64,000 nt of DNA, from the NCBI RefSeq assembly GCF_000829695.1, contig NZ_BBNN01000038.1, positions 46,239-110,238 on the forward strand, in the 5' to 3' direction. The position numbers and the translations under genes are program-made. The notes under the pieces are model-generated. The model ran no database searches, was not told where the DNA came from, and was given only the letters and a program-made list of their open reading frames with translations. Positions within the stretch are counted from its first letter, which is position 1, and each line of letters opens with the position of its first letter. Below, one piece after another: positions 53,416 through 61,765 of this stretch. The stretch is from Streptomyces sp. NBRC 110035. Its GTDB lineage: Bacteria; Actinomycetota; Actinomycetes; Streptomycetales; Streptomycetaceae.

Positions 53416-53505
53416 ATGACGGACACCCCGTCCCGCCCAGTGGATGACGGGCGTACGCTCGACGACAGCCAGAAGTCCCTGACACGGCACCCCGAGAAGG
53501 TCTGA
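53416..53505 (+). CDS. Possible 29-codon small ORF just before ilvD
   Basis: An ATG at 53416 opens a frame of 29 codons (MTDTPSRPVDDGRTLDDSQK..., ending PEKV) that stops 14 bases before the ilvD ATG, so its stop touches the ilvD AAGGAG site. Codons are mostly G/C-ending. It has no cluster of Ile, Leu or Val codons, so it is not a classical attenuator peptide. It may be a coupled leader ORF or chance. Confidence 0.3.
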   Translation: MTDTPSRPVDDGRTLDDSQKSLTRHPEKV

Positions 53506-53519
53506 AGGAGCGAGCGACG

Positions 53520-55373
53520 ATGCCCGAGCTGAGGTCCCGCACAGTCACCCACGGCCGCAACATGGCGGGCGCGCGCGCCCTGATGCGCGCCTCCGGTGTA
53601 CCGGGTGCGGACATCGGCCGGAAGCCGATCATCGCCGTCGCCAACAGCTTCACGGAGTTCGTCCCCGGCCACACCCACCTCGCGCCGGTCGGCCGGATCG
53701 TCAGCGAGGCGGTCGTCGCGGCCGGCGGCATCCCGCGCGAGTTCAACACGATCGCCGTCGACGACGGCATCGCGATGGGCCACGGCGGCATGCTGTACTC
53801 CCTGCCCTCCCGCGACCTGATCGCGGACAGCGTGGAGTACATGGTCGAGGCCCACCGCGCGGACGCCCTGATCTGCATCTCCAACTGCGACAAGATCACC
53901 CCGGGCATGCTCAACGCCGCCCTGCGGCTGAACATCCCGACGGTCTTCGTCTCCGGCGGCCCGATGGAGGCCGGCCGGGCGACACTGGTCGACGGCACGG
54001 TCCGCACGCTGGACCTGATCGACGCGATGGTGGACGCCGCCAACGACAAGATCTCCGACGCCGACGTCCTGCGCATCGAGGAGAACGCCTGTCCGACCTG
54101 CGGCTCCTGCTCCGGCATGTTCACCGCCAACTCGATGAACTGCCTCACCGAGGCCATCGGCCTGTCCCTCCCGGGCAACGGCTCGGTCCTCGCCACCCAC
54201 ACGGCCCGCAAGGCGCTCTACGAGAACGCCGCCCGCACGGTCATGGACATCACCCGCCGCTACTACGAGCAGGACGACGACACGGTCCTGCCCCGCAGCG
54301 TCGCCACCGTCGCCGCGTTCGAGAACGCGATGGCGCTGGACATCGCCATGGGCGGTTCCACCAACACGATCCTGCACCTGCTGGCCGCCGCCCAGGAGGC
54401 GGAGGTGCCCTTCGGCCTGACCGAGATCGACGCCCTCTCGCGCCGCGTCCCCTGCCTCGCGAAGGTCGCGCCGAACGTCGCCAAGAGCCGTACGTACTAC
54501 ATGGAGGACGTGCACCGCGCGGGCGGCATCCCCGCCCTGCTCGGCGAACTGCACCGCGCGGGTCTGCTGCAGGAGGACGTGCACTCCGTCCACAGCCCCA
54601 CCCTGGCCGACTGGCTGAAGACCTGGGACATCCGCGGCGGCTCCCCGTCCCCCCAGGCCGTGGAGATGTGGCACGCAGCCCCCGGCTGCGTGCGCTCCGC
54701 CGAGGCGTTCTCCCAGTCCGAGCGCTGGGACACCCTCGACGAGGACGCCGAGGGCGGCTGCATCCGCTCCGCCGAGCACGCGTACTCCGAGGACGGCGGG
54801 CTGGCCGTGCTGCGCGGCAACCTCGCCGTGGACGGCTGCGTGGTCAAGACGGCCGGCGTCGACGAGTCGATCTGGACCTTCGAGGGCCCGGCGGTCGTCT
54901 GCGAGTCCCAGGACGAGGCCGTCGAGAAGATCCTCACCAAGCAGGTCAAGGAGGGCGACGTCGTCGTCATCCGCTACGAGGGCCCCAAGGGCGGCCCCGG
55001 TATGCAGGAGATGCTCTACCCGACGTCCTACCTGAAGAGCCGCGGTCTCGGAAAGGCCTGCGCCCTGATCACCGACGGCCGGTTCTCCGGTGGCACGTCC
55101 GGCCTCTCCATCGGCCACGCCTCCCCGGAGGCGGCCTCGGGCGGCACCATCGCCCTGGTCGAGGACGGGGACCGCGTCCGCATCGACATCCCGAACCGCT
55201 CGATCGAGCTGCTGGTCGACGACGCCGAGCTGGCCCGCCGCGAGCAGGCCCTGGACGGCGCCTACGCCCCGAAGAACCGTGAGCGCAAGGTCTCGGCGGC
55301 GCTGAAGGCGTACGCGGCGATGGCCACCAGCGCCGACAAGGGCGCGGTGCGGGACGTGTCGAAGCTGGGCTGA
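53520..55373 (+). CDS. ilvD: Dihydroxy-acid dehydratase
   Basis: IlvD dehydrates 2,3-dihydroxy-isovalerate and its isoleucine counterpart, giving the 2-oxo acids of valine, leucine and isoleucine. Cluster and active-site cysteines are visible at C123 (ISNCDKITPGM) and C191, C194 and C197 (CPTCGSCSG); the catalytic region LITDGRFSGGTSG is near the C-terminus. The 617-residue length matches the E. coli type (616). AAGGAG lies nine bases before the ATG. It is monocistronic and is followed by a terminator. The Fe-S cluster type ([4Fe-4S] or [2Fe-2S]) is not decided by the sequence read here. Confidence 0.96.
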   Translation: MPELRSRTVTHGRNMAGARALMRASGVPGADIGRKPIIAVANSFTEFVPGHTHLAPVGRIVSEAVVAAGGIPREFNTIAVDDGIAMGHGGMLYSLPSRDLIADSVEYMVEAHRADALICISNCDKITPGMLNAALRLNIPTVFVSGGPMEAGRATLVDGTVRTLDLIDAMVDAANDKISDADVLRIEENACPTCGSCSGMFTANSMNCLTEAIGLSLPGNGSVLATHTARKALYENAARTVMDITRRYYEQDDDTVLPRSVATVAAFENAMALDIAMGGSTNTILHLLAAAQEAEVPFGLTEIDALSRRVPCLAKVAPNVAKSRTYYMEDVHRAGGIPALLGELHRAGLLQEDVHSVHSPTLADWLKTWDIRGGSPSPQAVEMWHAAPGCVRSAEAFSQSERWDTLDEDAEGGCIRSAEHAYSEDGGLAVLRGNLAVDGCVVKTAGVDESIWTFEGPAVVCESQDEAVEKILTKQVKEGDVVVIRYEGPKGGPGMQEMLYPTSYLKSRGLGKACALITDGRFSGGTSGLSIGHASPEAASGGTIALVEDGDRVRIDIPNRSIELLVDDAELARREQALDGAYAPKNRERKVSAALKAYAAMATSADKGAVRDVSKLG

Positions 55374-55390
55374 ACCACCCGGTTCCCCCA

Positions 55391-55422
55391 GGGCCCACGG
55401 AACCATGGTGTTCCGTGGGCCC
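55391..55422. terminator. 13-bp stem-loop terminator between ilvD and the kinase gene
   Basis: GGGCCCACGGAAC and its perfect complement surround the loop CATGGT. A further copy of the right arm, GTTCCGTGGGTCC, follows at 55429-55441 and runs into the stop of the convergent kinase gene. Confidence 0.85.
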
Positions 55423-55440
55423 CGCCGTGTTCCGTGGGTC

Positions 55441-57687
55441 CTACCAGTCCACCGGGTCGCCGGCGTCCACGGCGAAGACCGTGCCGTCGGGGGCGGTGGC
55501 GTGGACGTGGCCGTCGGCGATCACCGGTTCCGGCAGAGTGGCGGCCACGCGGTCGGGGTGGTCGCCCATCCGGGGCGCCGTCTGTCCGGCCAGCCGTCCC
55601 TCGCGCGCGTCCACGGCGAGCAGCCGGCCGTCCGGCGCCGTGAAGTAGACGTGCCGTCCGTCCGCGACCGGCGCGGACCCGCGGGCGACACCCGTCTCCA
55701 GGCTCCACCGCTGCCGCAGCGCGGCCATGTCGACGGCCACCAGCCTGCCGCCGGTCCCCGTCAGGTGGGCGACGTCCCCGTGCACCGTGCCGTGCCCCTG
55801 GGCCAGCGGTACGGGCAGCGTCACCCGGCGCGTCTGTCCGCTGCCCGGTGTGTAACGGACCAGGGCCCGGGTCTCGCCGAGGACCGGGTCGTCGGAGGTG
55901 AGGACGACCGCCTCACCCGTGATGCCGACCGGCGTCAGCATCCCCTCCAGCCGGGCGTCCCAGCGCACCGCACCGGACCGCGGATCGACCGCCGTGACCC
56001 GCGTGCTGGAACCGTCGTCCGACGTGCTCGCCACGTAGGCCAGCGGATCCCCCGCGAACGTGCGGAAGTACGGGGCGCCGTGCCCCGGCACCCGCCCGGT
56101 CCACAGCGCGTCGCCCGAGGCGCTGTCCATGCCGGTGACCGTGCCGTCGGCGCCGGTGAGCAGCAGCATGTCCCCGGCGCCGGTCAGGCCGTTGTACTCG
56201 GCGGTGTCCTGCCGCCACCGGGGCTTCCCCGAGGCCGGGTCGAGTGCCTCCGGGCCGCTGCCCGGCTCCAGGGCGGGCTGCACGAGCCCGCCCGACACGA
56301 CCGGCGGCCCGCTCACCGACGTCCGCGCGGTGGTATGCCGCCACAGCAGGCGGCCGTCGTCGGGGTCGAGGGCGAACACCGACCCCGCCTGGGCACACAC
56401 CAGCCGTTCGGCCCCGTACGAGCACTGCGGGCTGCCCGGCCTGCCCGACGGCGCCGTCTCCCATGCCCGGAACGAGTCCGGTGTGGTCCGTGCGCCGGCG
56501 GTTCTCTGCCGGGCCGGGGGCTCGTCGCCGAGCAACTGGACGGAGAAGAGCGTGCCGAACACGGCGAGGGCGAGTGCCCCGCCCCCGACCAGAGCCCGCT
56601 TGCTGAGGGGCGGCCGCGCGGAACGCCGGGCCGCCGACGGGCTGCCGCGGCGGCCGGGACCGGGGCCGGGTGCGGCGGCGGGCACGGCGCCGGGGTCGGG
56701 GTCGGCCCTGCTTCCGTTCCCGTCCTCCGCGTCCTCCCCGTCCTCCGCGTCGGGCACCTCCCGGCGGTCGGCCACGGCGCCCGCCGGGTCCGCTTCCGGG
56801 TCCGTCCGCTGCGCCGGTATGAAGGCTTGGGCGGTCATGAAGGCCTGGGTGTCGTACGAGGCCGCGACGGACCGCAACTCCCGCATCAACGCGTCGGGGG
56901 AGGGCCGGTCCTCGGGTTCCTTGGCCAGGCAGCGCAGCACCAGGGGGGCGAGCCCGTCCGGCACGCCGGTCAGATCGGGATCGTCGTGCACGACCTGGCA
57001 GGCGACGACGTACGGGCTGTCGGAGTCGAAGGGCCCGCGCCCGGTGGCGGCGTGAACCAGGAGCGAGCCGAGCGCGAAGATGTCGGCGGGGGGCCCCACT
57101 TCACGGGGACGCCGGAACTGCTCGGGCGCCATGAAGGGCGGAGTGCCGATCAGTTTCCCGGTCTCGGTCCGCAGTTCACTGTCCTTCGGCCGGGATATGC
57201 CGAAATCTATGACCTTCGGCCCGTCCTCGGCGAGCAGTACGTTGCTGGGTTTCAGATCGCGGTGCACGACCCCGACCCGGTGGATGTCCCGCAGTCCCTC
57301 CGCGAGTCCGGCCATCAGCCTGCGCAACTGCGGTGGGGGCATGGGCCCGTTCCGCTTCACATGCTGGGCGAGCGTCGGACCGGGGATGAACAGCGTGGCC
57401 GTCCAGGGCCGTTCGGCCTCCGGGTCGGCGTCGACGACCGGCGCGGTGAAGGCGCCGCTCACCCGCCGGGCCGCCGCGACCTCCTGCCGGAAACGTCCCC
57501 TGAACTCGCGGTCCCGCGCGAACTCGGCGTGCACGACCTTCACCGCGAGCTTCAGCCCGGACGTACTCCGGGCCAGATGCACCACGCCCATTCCGCCGGA
57601 GCCGAGGCACGACTCGAGACGGTAGTGACCGGCGTACTCGGGAAGTTCCGCTTCCGCGCCCGCTCCGACGTTCCGCTGTGGCGCCAT
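55441..57687 (-). CDS. Receptor-like Ser/Thr protein kinase with extracellular PQQ-type beta-propeller
   Basis: The 748-residue protein has a Hanks-type kinase domain at the N-terminus: glycine loop GSGGMGVVHLA, Lys in LKLAVKVVH, catalytic HRDLKPSN, metal-binding DFGISRP and GTPPFMAPEQF. An acidic Pro-rich linker (about residues 290-370) leads to one membrane segment (ALVGGGALALAVFGTLFSVQLLG). The outside part contains PQQ-like propeller blades with repeats such as FALDPDDGRLLWRH, ALDPASGKPRWRQ, GMDSASGDALW and AVDPRSGAVRWDA. Such kinases sense ligands outside and phosphorylate cytoplasmic targets. Ligand and targets are unknown. The ATG has GGGGGTGG four bases upstream; an SH3-protein gene is divergent. 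Confidence 0.93.
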   Translation of the reverse strand: MAPQRNVGAGAEAELPEYAGHYRLESCLGSGGMGVVHLARSTSGLKLAVKVVHAEFARDREFRGRFRQEVAAARRVSGAFTAPVVDADPEAERPWTATLFIPGPTLAQHVKRNGPMPPPQLRRLMAGLAEGLRDIHRVGVVHRDLKPSNVLLAEDGPKVIDFGISRPKDSELRTETGKLIGTPPFMAPEQFRRPREVGPPADIFALGSLLVHAATGRGPFDSDSPYVVACQVVHDDPDLTGVPDGLAPLVLRCLAKEPEDRPSPDALMRELRSVAASYDTQAFMTAQAFIPAQRTDPEADPAGAVADRREVPDAEDGEDAEDGNGSRADPDPGAVPAAAPGPGPGRRGSPSAARRSARPPLSKRALVGGGALALAVFGTLFSVQLLGDEPPARQRTAGARTTPDSFRAWETAPSGRPGSPQCSYGAERLVCAQAGSVFALDPDDGRLLWRHTTARTSVSGPPVVSGGLVQPALEPGSGPEALDPASGKPRWRQDTAEYNGLTGAGDMLLLTGADGTVTGMDSASGDALWTGRVPGHGAPYFRTFAGDPLAYVASTSDDGSSTRVTAVDPRSGAVRWDARLEGMLTPVGITGEAVVLTSDDPVLGETRALVRYTPGSGQTRRVTLPVPLAQGHGTVHGDVAHLTGTGGRLVAVDMAALRQRWSLETGVARGSAPVADGRHVYFTAPDGRLLAVDAREGRLAGQTAPRMGDHPDRVAATLPEPVIADGHVHATAPDGTVFAVDAGDPVDW

Positions 57688-57870
57688 GGGACCACCCCCG
57701 TGCTGTTCGTCCGCGTGTGCGCCGCACAGACCCTAGTCGATGAGACGTACGGGGCCGAGGCGGCAGGCCAGGACGGGCGTTCAGAAAACGTACATGTGTG
57801 CGTGGTGGGCTTTCGGGGTATCAACGGGGCCCCATGGCAGGCATGGGGCGCACAACGGGGGAGGATTTCC

Positions 57871-58194
57871 ATGACAGTCGACCATGTCGACCATGTCGGA
57901 GAAGCAGGGAACACCGAAGCGGCGGAGTCGGCCGCGGCGGCGGCCGTGCAGTACTACCCGGTCGCGCCGGGCTACCGGCTCAACGTCCGCAGCGGCCCGG
58001 GCACGAACTATGCCATCGTCCGCACCCTGCCCGTGGGCGCGCAGGTGCCGATCTTCTGCCAGAGTCCGGGCACGACCGTCACCGGCCCTTACGGCACGTC
58101 GAACATCTGGTGCAACATCGGCAGCGGCCAGTACGTCTCGGACGCCTACGTGAAGACCGGCAGCGACGGCTACGTGGCCCCGCGCTGCGGCTGA
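57871..58194 (+). CDS. Small SH3-domain (SH3_3) protein
   Basis: The 107-residue protein has an N-terminal stretch MTVDHVDHVGEAGNTEAAES without a recognisable signal peptide, then one bacterial SH3 domain (YRLNVRSGPGTNYAIVRTLP, VGAQVPIFCQSPGTTVTG, IWCNIGSGQYVSDAYVKTG) and ends PRCG. Three cysteines may form a disulphide. Bacterial SH3_3 domains usually bind peptidoglycan, yet no export signal is visible, so location is open. GGAGGA lies five bases before the ATG. The gene is divergent from the receptor kinase. Confidence 0.8.
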   Translation: MTVDHVDHVGEAGNTEAAESAAAAAVQYYPVAPGYRLNVRSGPGTNYAIVRTLPVGAQVPIFCQSPGTTVTGPYGTSNIWCNIGSGQYVSDAYVKTGSDGYVAPRCG

Positions 58195-58245
58195 TCCCGC
58201 CTGATCCCACCTGATCCTGCCCGGAGCCCGTGCGGGTGCCGGAGC

Positions 58246-58251
58246 CATAAT
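58246..58251 (+). promoter_or_regulatory. -10 element, probable leaderless promoter
   Basis: CATAAT lies six bases before GTG 58258. Confidence 0.45.
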
Positions 58252-58257
58252 CGGAGC

Positions 58258-58770
58258 GTGAGCGCAGAGAACGGCACCCCGGACCACCCCGCGGGCTCCT
58301 CGGGAACCCCCGTCGGCCCCCGCCCCGAGCCCATCCGCTTCTTCGGGACGACCTGGGTCGACCACGACAACGGCTACCCGGCCCGCCGCATCGGCGTCTC
58401 CGTCGGTTCGCTCGCCGCCGCGGGCGCCGCCTGCCTCGTTCTGCGCATCGCCTACCAGGGCCTCCGGATCGCCGAGGTCGGCGGTTTCGTCACCCTTCTC
58501 GTGGTCGTGATGTTCACGGTCTGCAGCGCCCTCGCGTTCGGGCACACCTGGGAGGCGTTCAAGCGGCGCCCCGACCCGGACCGCCTGCGGTCCCTCCGTG
58601 GCCTGCTCACCATCGGCTTCGTCGGCTCCCTCCTCGCCTACTTCTTCCGCTCCCTCGCCGAGGCTCCCGGCGAGAGGCTGCACCGCGAGGAGTACGAGAC
58701 GGCCCGCACCCAGTACGAGAACCGGACGTCCCGCCGCTCCGGCAACCCCCGGAAGCGCCGCCGCCCGTAA
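58258..58770 (+). CDS. Three-helix membrane protein of unknown function
   Basis: The 170-residue protein has a Pro-rich N-terminus, FFGTTWVDHDNGYPARRIG, and three membrane segments near residues 47-65, 72-95 and 115-132. The C-terminal tail is strongly basic and Arg-rich (RTSRRSGNPRKRRRP). The family is not recognised. It starts at a GTG preceded six bases upstream by CATAAT. Neighbours are the SH3 protein and an ABC exporter. Confidence 0.7.
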   Translation: MSAENGTPDHPAGSSGTPVGPRPEPIRFFGTTWVDHDNGYPARRIGVSVGSLAAAGAACLVLRIAYQGLRIAEVGGFVTLLVVVMFTVCSALAFGHTWEAFKRRPDPDRLRSLRGLLTIGFVGSLLAYFFRSLAEAPGERLHREEYETARTQYENRTSRRSGNPRKRRRP

Positions 58771-58919
58771 CCGCGCGTCGGCGGGGCGGGCCGCACAGGT
58801 CGCCGCTCCCGGTGCGCTCCACGCCGCCCGCCTCCACCACCTTCTCGCCACCACGCGGCACCGCCACGCGCCCGCCGCCGCCGTGCCCGCGGGTCCCTTC
58901 GGCATGTCCACCGGCCCGC

Positions 58920-58948
58920 TTGACGTGTCCTGCCTCCGAGAGCATTAT
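58920..58948 (+). promoter_or_regulatory. Promoter of the ABC exporter: TTGACG-N17-CATTAT
   Basis: A -35 TTGACG (58920-58925) and -10 CATTAT (58943-58948) are 17 bases apart, the ideal spacing. Transcription would start at about 58955-58956, which coincides with the GTG start codon. Confidence 0.65.
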
Positions 58949-58964
58949 TCATCATGTGATGAAT
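58947..58964. promoter_or_regulatory. Palindromic operator over the exporter start
   Basis: ATTCATCA-TG-TGATGAAT is an 18-base inverted repeat with 8-base arms. It is A+T-rich in a G+C-rich setting and covers the -10 end, the transcription start and the first codons, where a bound repressor would block initiation. Confidence 0.7.
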
Positions 58965-59813
58965 TACTCCCCCGGTCCCCCGTACCCGGGCGCGGGCGAC
59001 GGCGCCGACGTGCACGGTCCCGCCGTCCGAGCCCAGGACCTCACCGTCGTCCGAGGCCCCCGCACCGTCCTGCGCGGCCTCGACTTCACCGTCCCCCGCG
59101 GGCAGGTCACCGGCCTCCTCGGCCCCTCCGGCTGCGGCAAGTCGACCCTGATGCGGGCCATCGTCGGCACCCAGGCCAAGGTCACCGGCACACTGGACGT
59201 GCTCGGCCTCCCCGCGGGCCACCCCACCCTGCGCACCCGCGTCGGCTACGTCACCCAGGCCCCCTCGGTCTACGACGACCTGACGGTCCGGCAGAACCTC
59301 GACTACTTCGCCTCGATCCTCGACCCCGGCCTCCCCCACGCCCGCATCCGCTCGCGCGGGCGGACCTCCAACGCCGCAGACCGCCGCCGGGACAACGTCA
59401 CCCGGGTCATCGCCGACGTCGACCTCACCACCCACGCCGACGCCCTCGCCGGCACCCTCTCCGGCGGCCAGCGCAGCCGCGTCTCCCTCGCCGTCGCCCT
59501 CCTCGGCACCCCCGAGCTCCTGGTCCTCGACGAACCCACGGTCGGTCTCGACCCCGTCCTGCGCCGGGACCTCTGGCAGCTCTTCCACGCCCTCGCCGCC
59601 GAACGGGACGCCGGCCTGCTGATCTCCTCCCACGTCATGGACGAGGCCGAGCGCTGCGACCGCCTCCTGCTCATGCGCGCGGGCGAGATCCTCGCCGACG
59701 ACACCCCCGACGCCCTGCGCACCGGCACCGGATCCGACACCGTCGAAGCGGCCTTCCTGCACCTGGTGGACGCGGCCGTCGCGGCAAGCAGCACAAAGGA
59801 GACCTCGCGATGA
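58956..59813 (+). CDS. ABC transporter ATP-binding protein
   Basis: The 285-residue ATPase has Walker A GPSGCGKST (GLLGPSGCGKSTLMRAI), a Q-loop in VGYVTQAPSVYDDLTV, signature LSGGQRSRVSLA, Walker B LLVLDEPTVGLDP and the H-loop in LISSHVMDEA. These features match drug- or lipid-export ATPases of the DrrA/CcmA type. The start is GTG 58956, seven bases after the -10 CATTAT (ATG 58959 is the alternative). It overlaps the permease gene by ATGA. No regulator is encoded next to it; the operator suggests one elsewhere. Confidence 0.92.
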   Translation: MMNYSPGPPYPGAGDGADVHGPAVRAQDLTVVRGPRTVLRGLDFTVPRGQVTGLLGPSGCGKSTLMRAIVGTQAKVTGTLDVLGLPAGHPTLRTRVGYVTQAPSVYDDLTVRQNLDYFASILDPGLPHARIRSRGRTSNAADRRRDNVTRVIADVDLTTHADALAGTLSGGQRSRVSLAVALLGTPELLVLDEPTVGLDPVLRRDLWQLFHALAAERDAGLLISSHVMDEAERCDRLLLMRAGEILADDTPDALRTGTGSDTVEAAFLHLVDAAVAASSTKETSR

Positions 59814-60607
59814 GCACCCCCCGTACGACGACGCTCCCCCCCACCGCGCCGCCTGCCGCGACGAGCGCCCTGAACGCCTCGCGCACCCTCTCCACCGCCG
59901 CCCGGGTCCTGCGCCAGCTCCGCCACGACCCGCGCACGATCGCGCTGATGCTGCTCGTCCCCTGCCTGATGCTGCTCCTGCTCCGCTACGTCTTCGACGG
60001 CAGCCCGCGCACCTTCGACACCATCGGCGCCTCGCTCCTCGGGATCTTCCCGCTGATCACGATGTTCCTGGTCACCTCGATCGCCACCCTGCGCGAGCGC
60101 ACCTCCGGCACCCTCGAACGCCTCCTCTCCATGCCACTCGGCAAGGGCGACCTGATCGCCGGCTACGCCCTCGCCTTCGGCGCGATCGCGATCGTCCAGT
60201 CCGCCCTGGCCACCGCGCTGGCGGTCTGGGTCCTGGGACTCGACGTCCTCGGCAGCCCGTGGCTGCTGCTCCTGGTGGCCCTGCTCGACGCCCTCCTCGG
60301 CACAGCCCTCGGCCTCTTCGTCTCGGCCTTCGCGGCCTCGGAATTCCAGGCGGTGCAGTTCATGCCGGCAGTGATCTTCCCTCAGCTCCTGCTGTGCGGA
60401 CTGTTCACCGCACGTGAGAACATGCACCCCGTCCTGGAGGCCATCTCCGACGTCCTGCCCATGTCCTACGCCGTCGACGGCATGAACGAGGTCCTCCGGC
60501 ACACGGACATGACCACCGCCTTCGTACGCGACATCCTGATCGTCGCCGGCTGCGCCCTGCTGGTGCTCGGCCTCGGCGCGGCAACCCTCCGCCGCAGGAC
60601 GGTCTGA
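59810..60607 (+). CDS. ABC-2 type transporter permease
   Basis: The 265-residue permease has six membrane segments (for example IALMLLVPCLMLLLLRYVF, SLLGIFPLITMFLVTSIATL, LLLLVALLDALLGTALGLFV and ILIVAGCALLVLGLG). It also has the ABC-2 signature region RERTSGTLERLLSMPLGKGDLIAGY and a FEAVQ-like FQAVQFMPAVIFPQLLLCG. It forms an exporter with the preceding ATPase. AAAGGAG is seven bases before the ATG, which lies inside the ATPase stop. Substrate unknown. Confidence 0.92.
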   Translation: MSTPRTTTLPPTAPPAATSALNASRTLSTAARVLRQLRHDPRTIALMLLVPCLMLLLLRYVFDGSPRTFDTIGASLLGIFPLITMFLVTSIATLRERTSGTLERLLSMPLGKGDLIAGYALAFGAIAIVQSALATALAVWVLGLDVLGSPWLLLLVALLDALLGTALGLFVSAFAASEFQAVQFMPAVIFPQLLLCGLFTARENMHPVLEAISDVLPMSYAVDGMNEVLRHTDMTTAFVRDILIVAGCALLVLGLGAATLRRRTV

Positions 60608-60737
60608 CGCGCCCCGGGCACCCACGTCCGCGCACCGTCCGCCCACCGGACACCGCCCCGCACCCGCGCCCCCCGAGTGCGAGGATGACCGGGACGACGC
60701 ACCAGGACGACGCGCACCCCGGAGGTCATCCCCCGCC

Positions 60738-61550
60738 ATGGCTCAGAAAGTCGCAGTCCTCGGCACCGGCAAGATCGGTGAAGCCCTGCTCAGCGGAATG
60801 ATCCGCGCCGGCTGGGCCCCCGCCGACCTCCTGGTCACCACCCGCCGCCAGGAGCGGGCCGACGAACTCCGCGCCCGCCACGGAGTCACTCCGGTCTCCA
60901 ACCCCGAAGCCGCCAAGACCGCCGACACCCTGATCCTCACGGTCAAACCGCAGGACATGGGCACCCTCCTCGACGAGCTGGCCCCGCACGTCCCCGCCGA
61001 CCGCCTGGTCATCAGCGGCGCCGCCGGTATCCCCACCTCCTTCTACGAGGACCGCCTCGCCGCCGGCACCCCGGTCGTCCGCGTCATGACGAACACCCCC
61101 GCCCTGGTCGACGAGGCCATGTCGGTCATCTCCGCCGGCAGCCACGCCACCCCGGAACACCTCGCCCACGCCGAGGAGATCTTCGGCTCCGTCGGCAAGA
61201 CGCTCCGCGTCCCGGAGTCGCAACAGGATGCCTGCACCGCCCTGTCCGGCTCCGGCCCGGCGTACTTCTACTACCTGGTCGAGGCCATGACGGATGCCGG
61301 CATCCTGCTCGGCCTGCCCCGCGACAAGGCCCACGACCTGATCGTCCAGTCCGCGATCGGCGCCGCGACCATGCTCCGCGACAGCGGCGAGCACCCCGTA
61401 CGGCTCCGCGAGAACGTCACGTCCCCCGCCGGCACCACCATCAATGCCATCCGCGAACTCGAGAACCACGGGGTACGGGCCGCCCTCATCGCCGCCCTCG
61501 AAGCCGCCCGCGACCGCAGCCGCGAACTGGCCTCCGGCACCAAGGACTGA
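60738..61550 (+). CDS. proC: Pyrroline-5-carboxylate reductase
   Basis: ProC reduces pyrroline-5-carboxylate to proline with NADPH. The N-terminal Rossmann motif is AVLGTGKIGEALLSGMIRAGW, with LILTVKPQDMGTLLDEL and VISGAAGIP. The conserved C-terminal signature is ALSGSGPAYFYYLVEAMTDAG, and SPAGTTINAIRELENHGVRAAL closes the family pattern. The 270-residue length is normal. GGAGG is about 12 bases before the ATG. A terminator hairpin begins at its stop codon. Confidence 0.95.
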   Translation: MAQKVAVLGTGKIGEALLSGMIRAGWAPADLLVTTRRQERADELRARHGVTPVSNPEAAKTADTLILTVKPQDMGTLLDELAPHVPADRLVISGAAGIPTSFYEDRLAAGTPVVRVMTNTPALVDEAMSVISAGSHATPEHLAHAEEIFGSVGKTLRVPESQQDACTALSGSGPAYFYYLVEAMTDAGILLGLPRDKAHDLIVQSAIGAATMLRDSGEHPVRLRENVTSPAGTTINAIRELENHGVRAALIAALEAARDRSRELASGTKD

Positions 61551-61584
61551 GGTCCCGGGTCCCGGAACCGGAACCCGGGACCTC
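61549..61584. terminator. Stem-loop terminator overlapping the proC stop
   Basis: GAGGTCCCGGGT and ACCCGGGACCTC form a perfect 12-bp stem with a 12-base loop. The left arm contains the last two bases of the proC stop codon. Confidence 0.8.
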
Positions 61585-61765
61585 CCGGGGTGGTCGCGCC
61601 GTCCCCGGAACCCGAGGTCCTCGAAACCCTGCTGCACGTCGACGACCACCAGGGCCAGCGTTCTCCGCACCGTCCATGACCCGACCGTGTCGCCTTCCGC
61701 ACCCCGCCTCCCAGAGGTGCGGATGCCATTCACCGACGGCTTACTGCCGAGCGAGGCGGCCCGCG

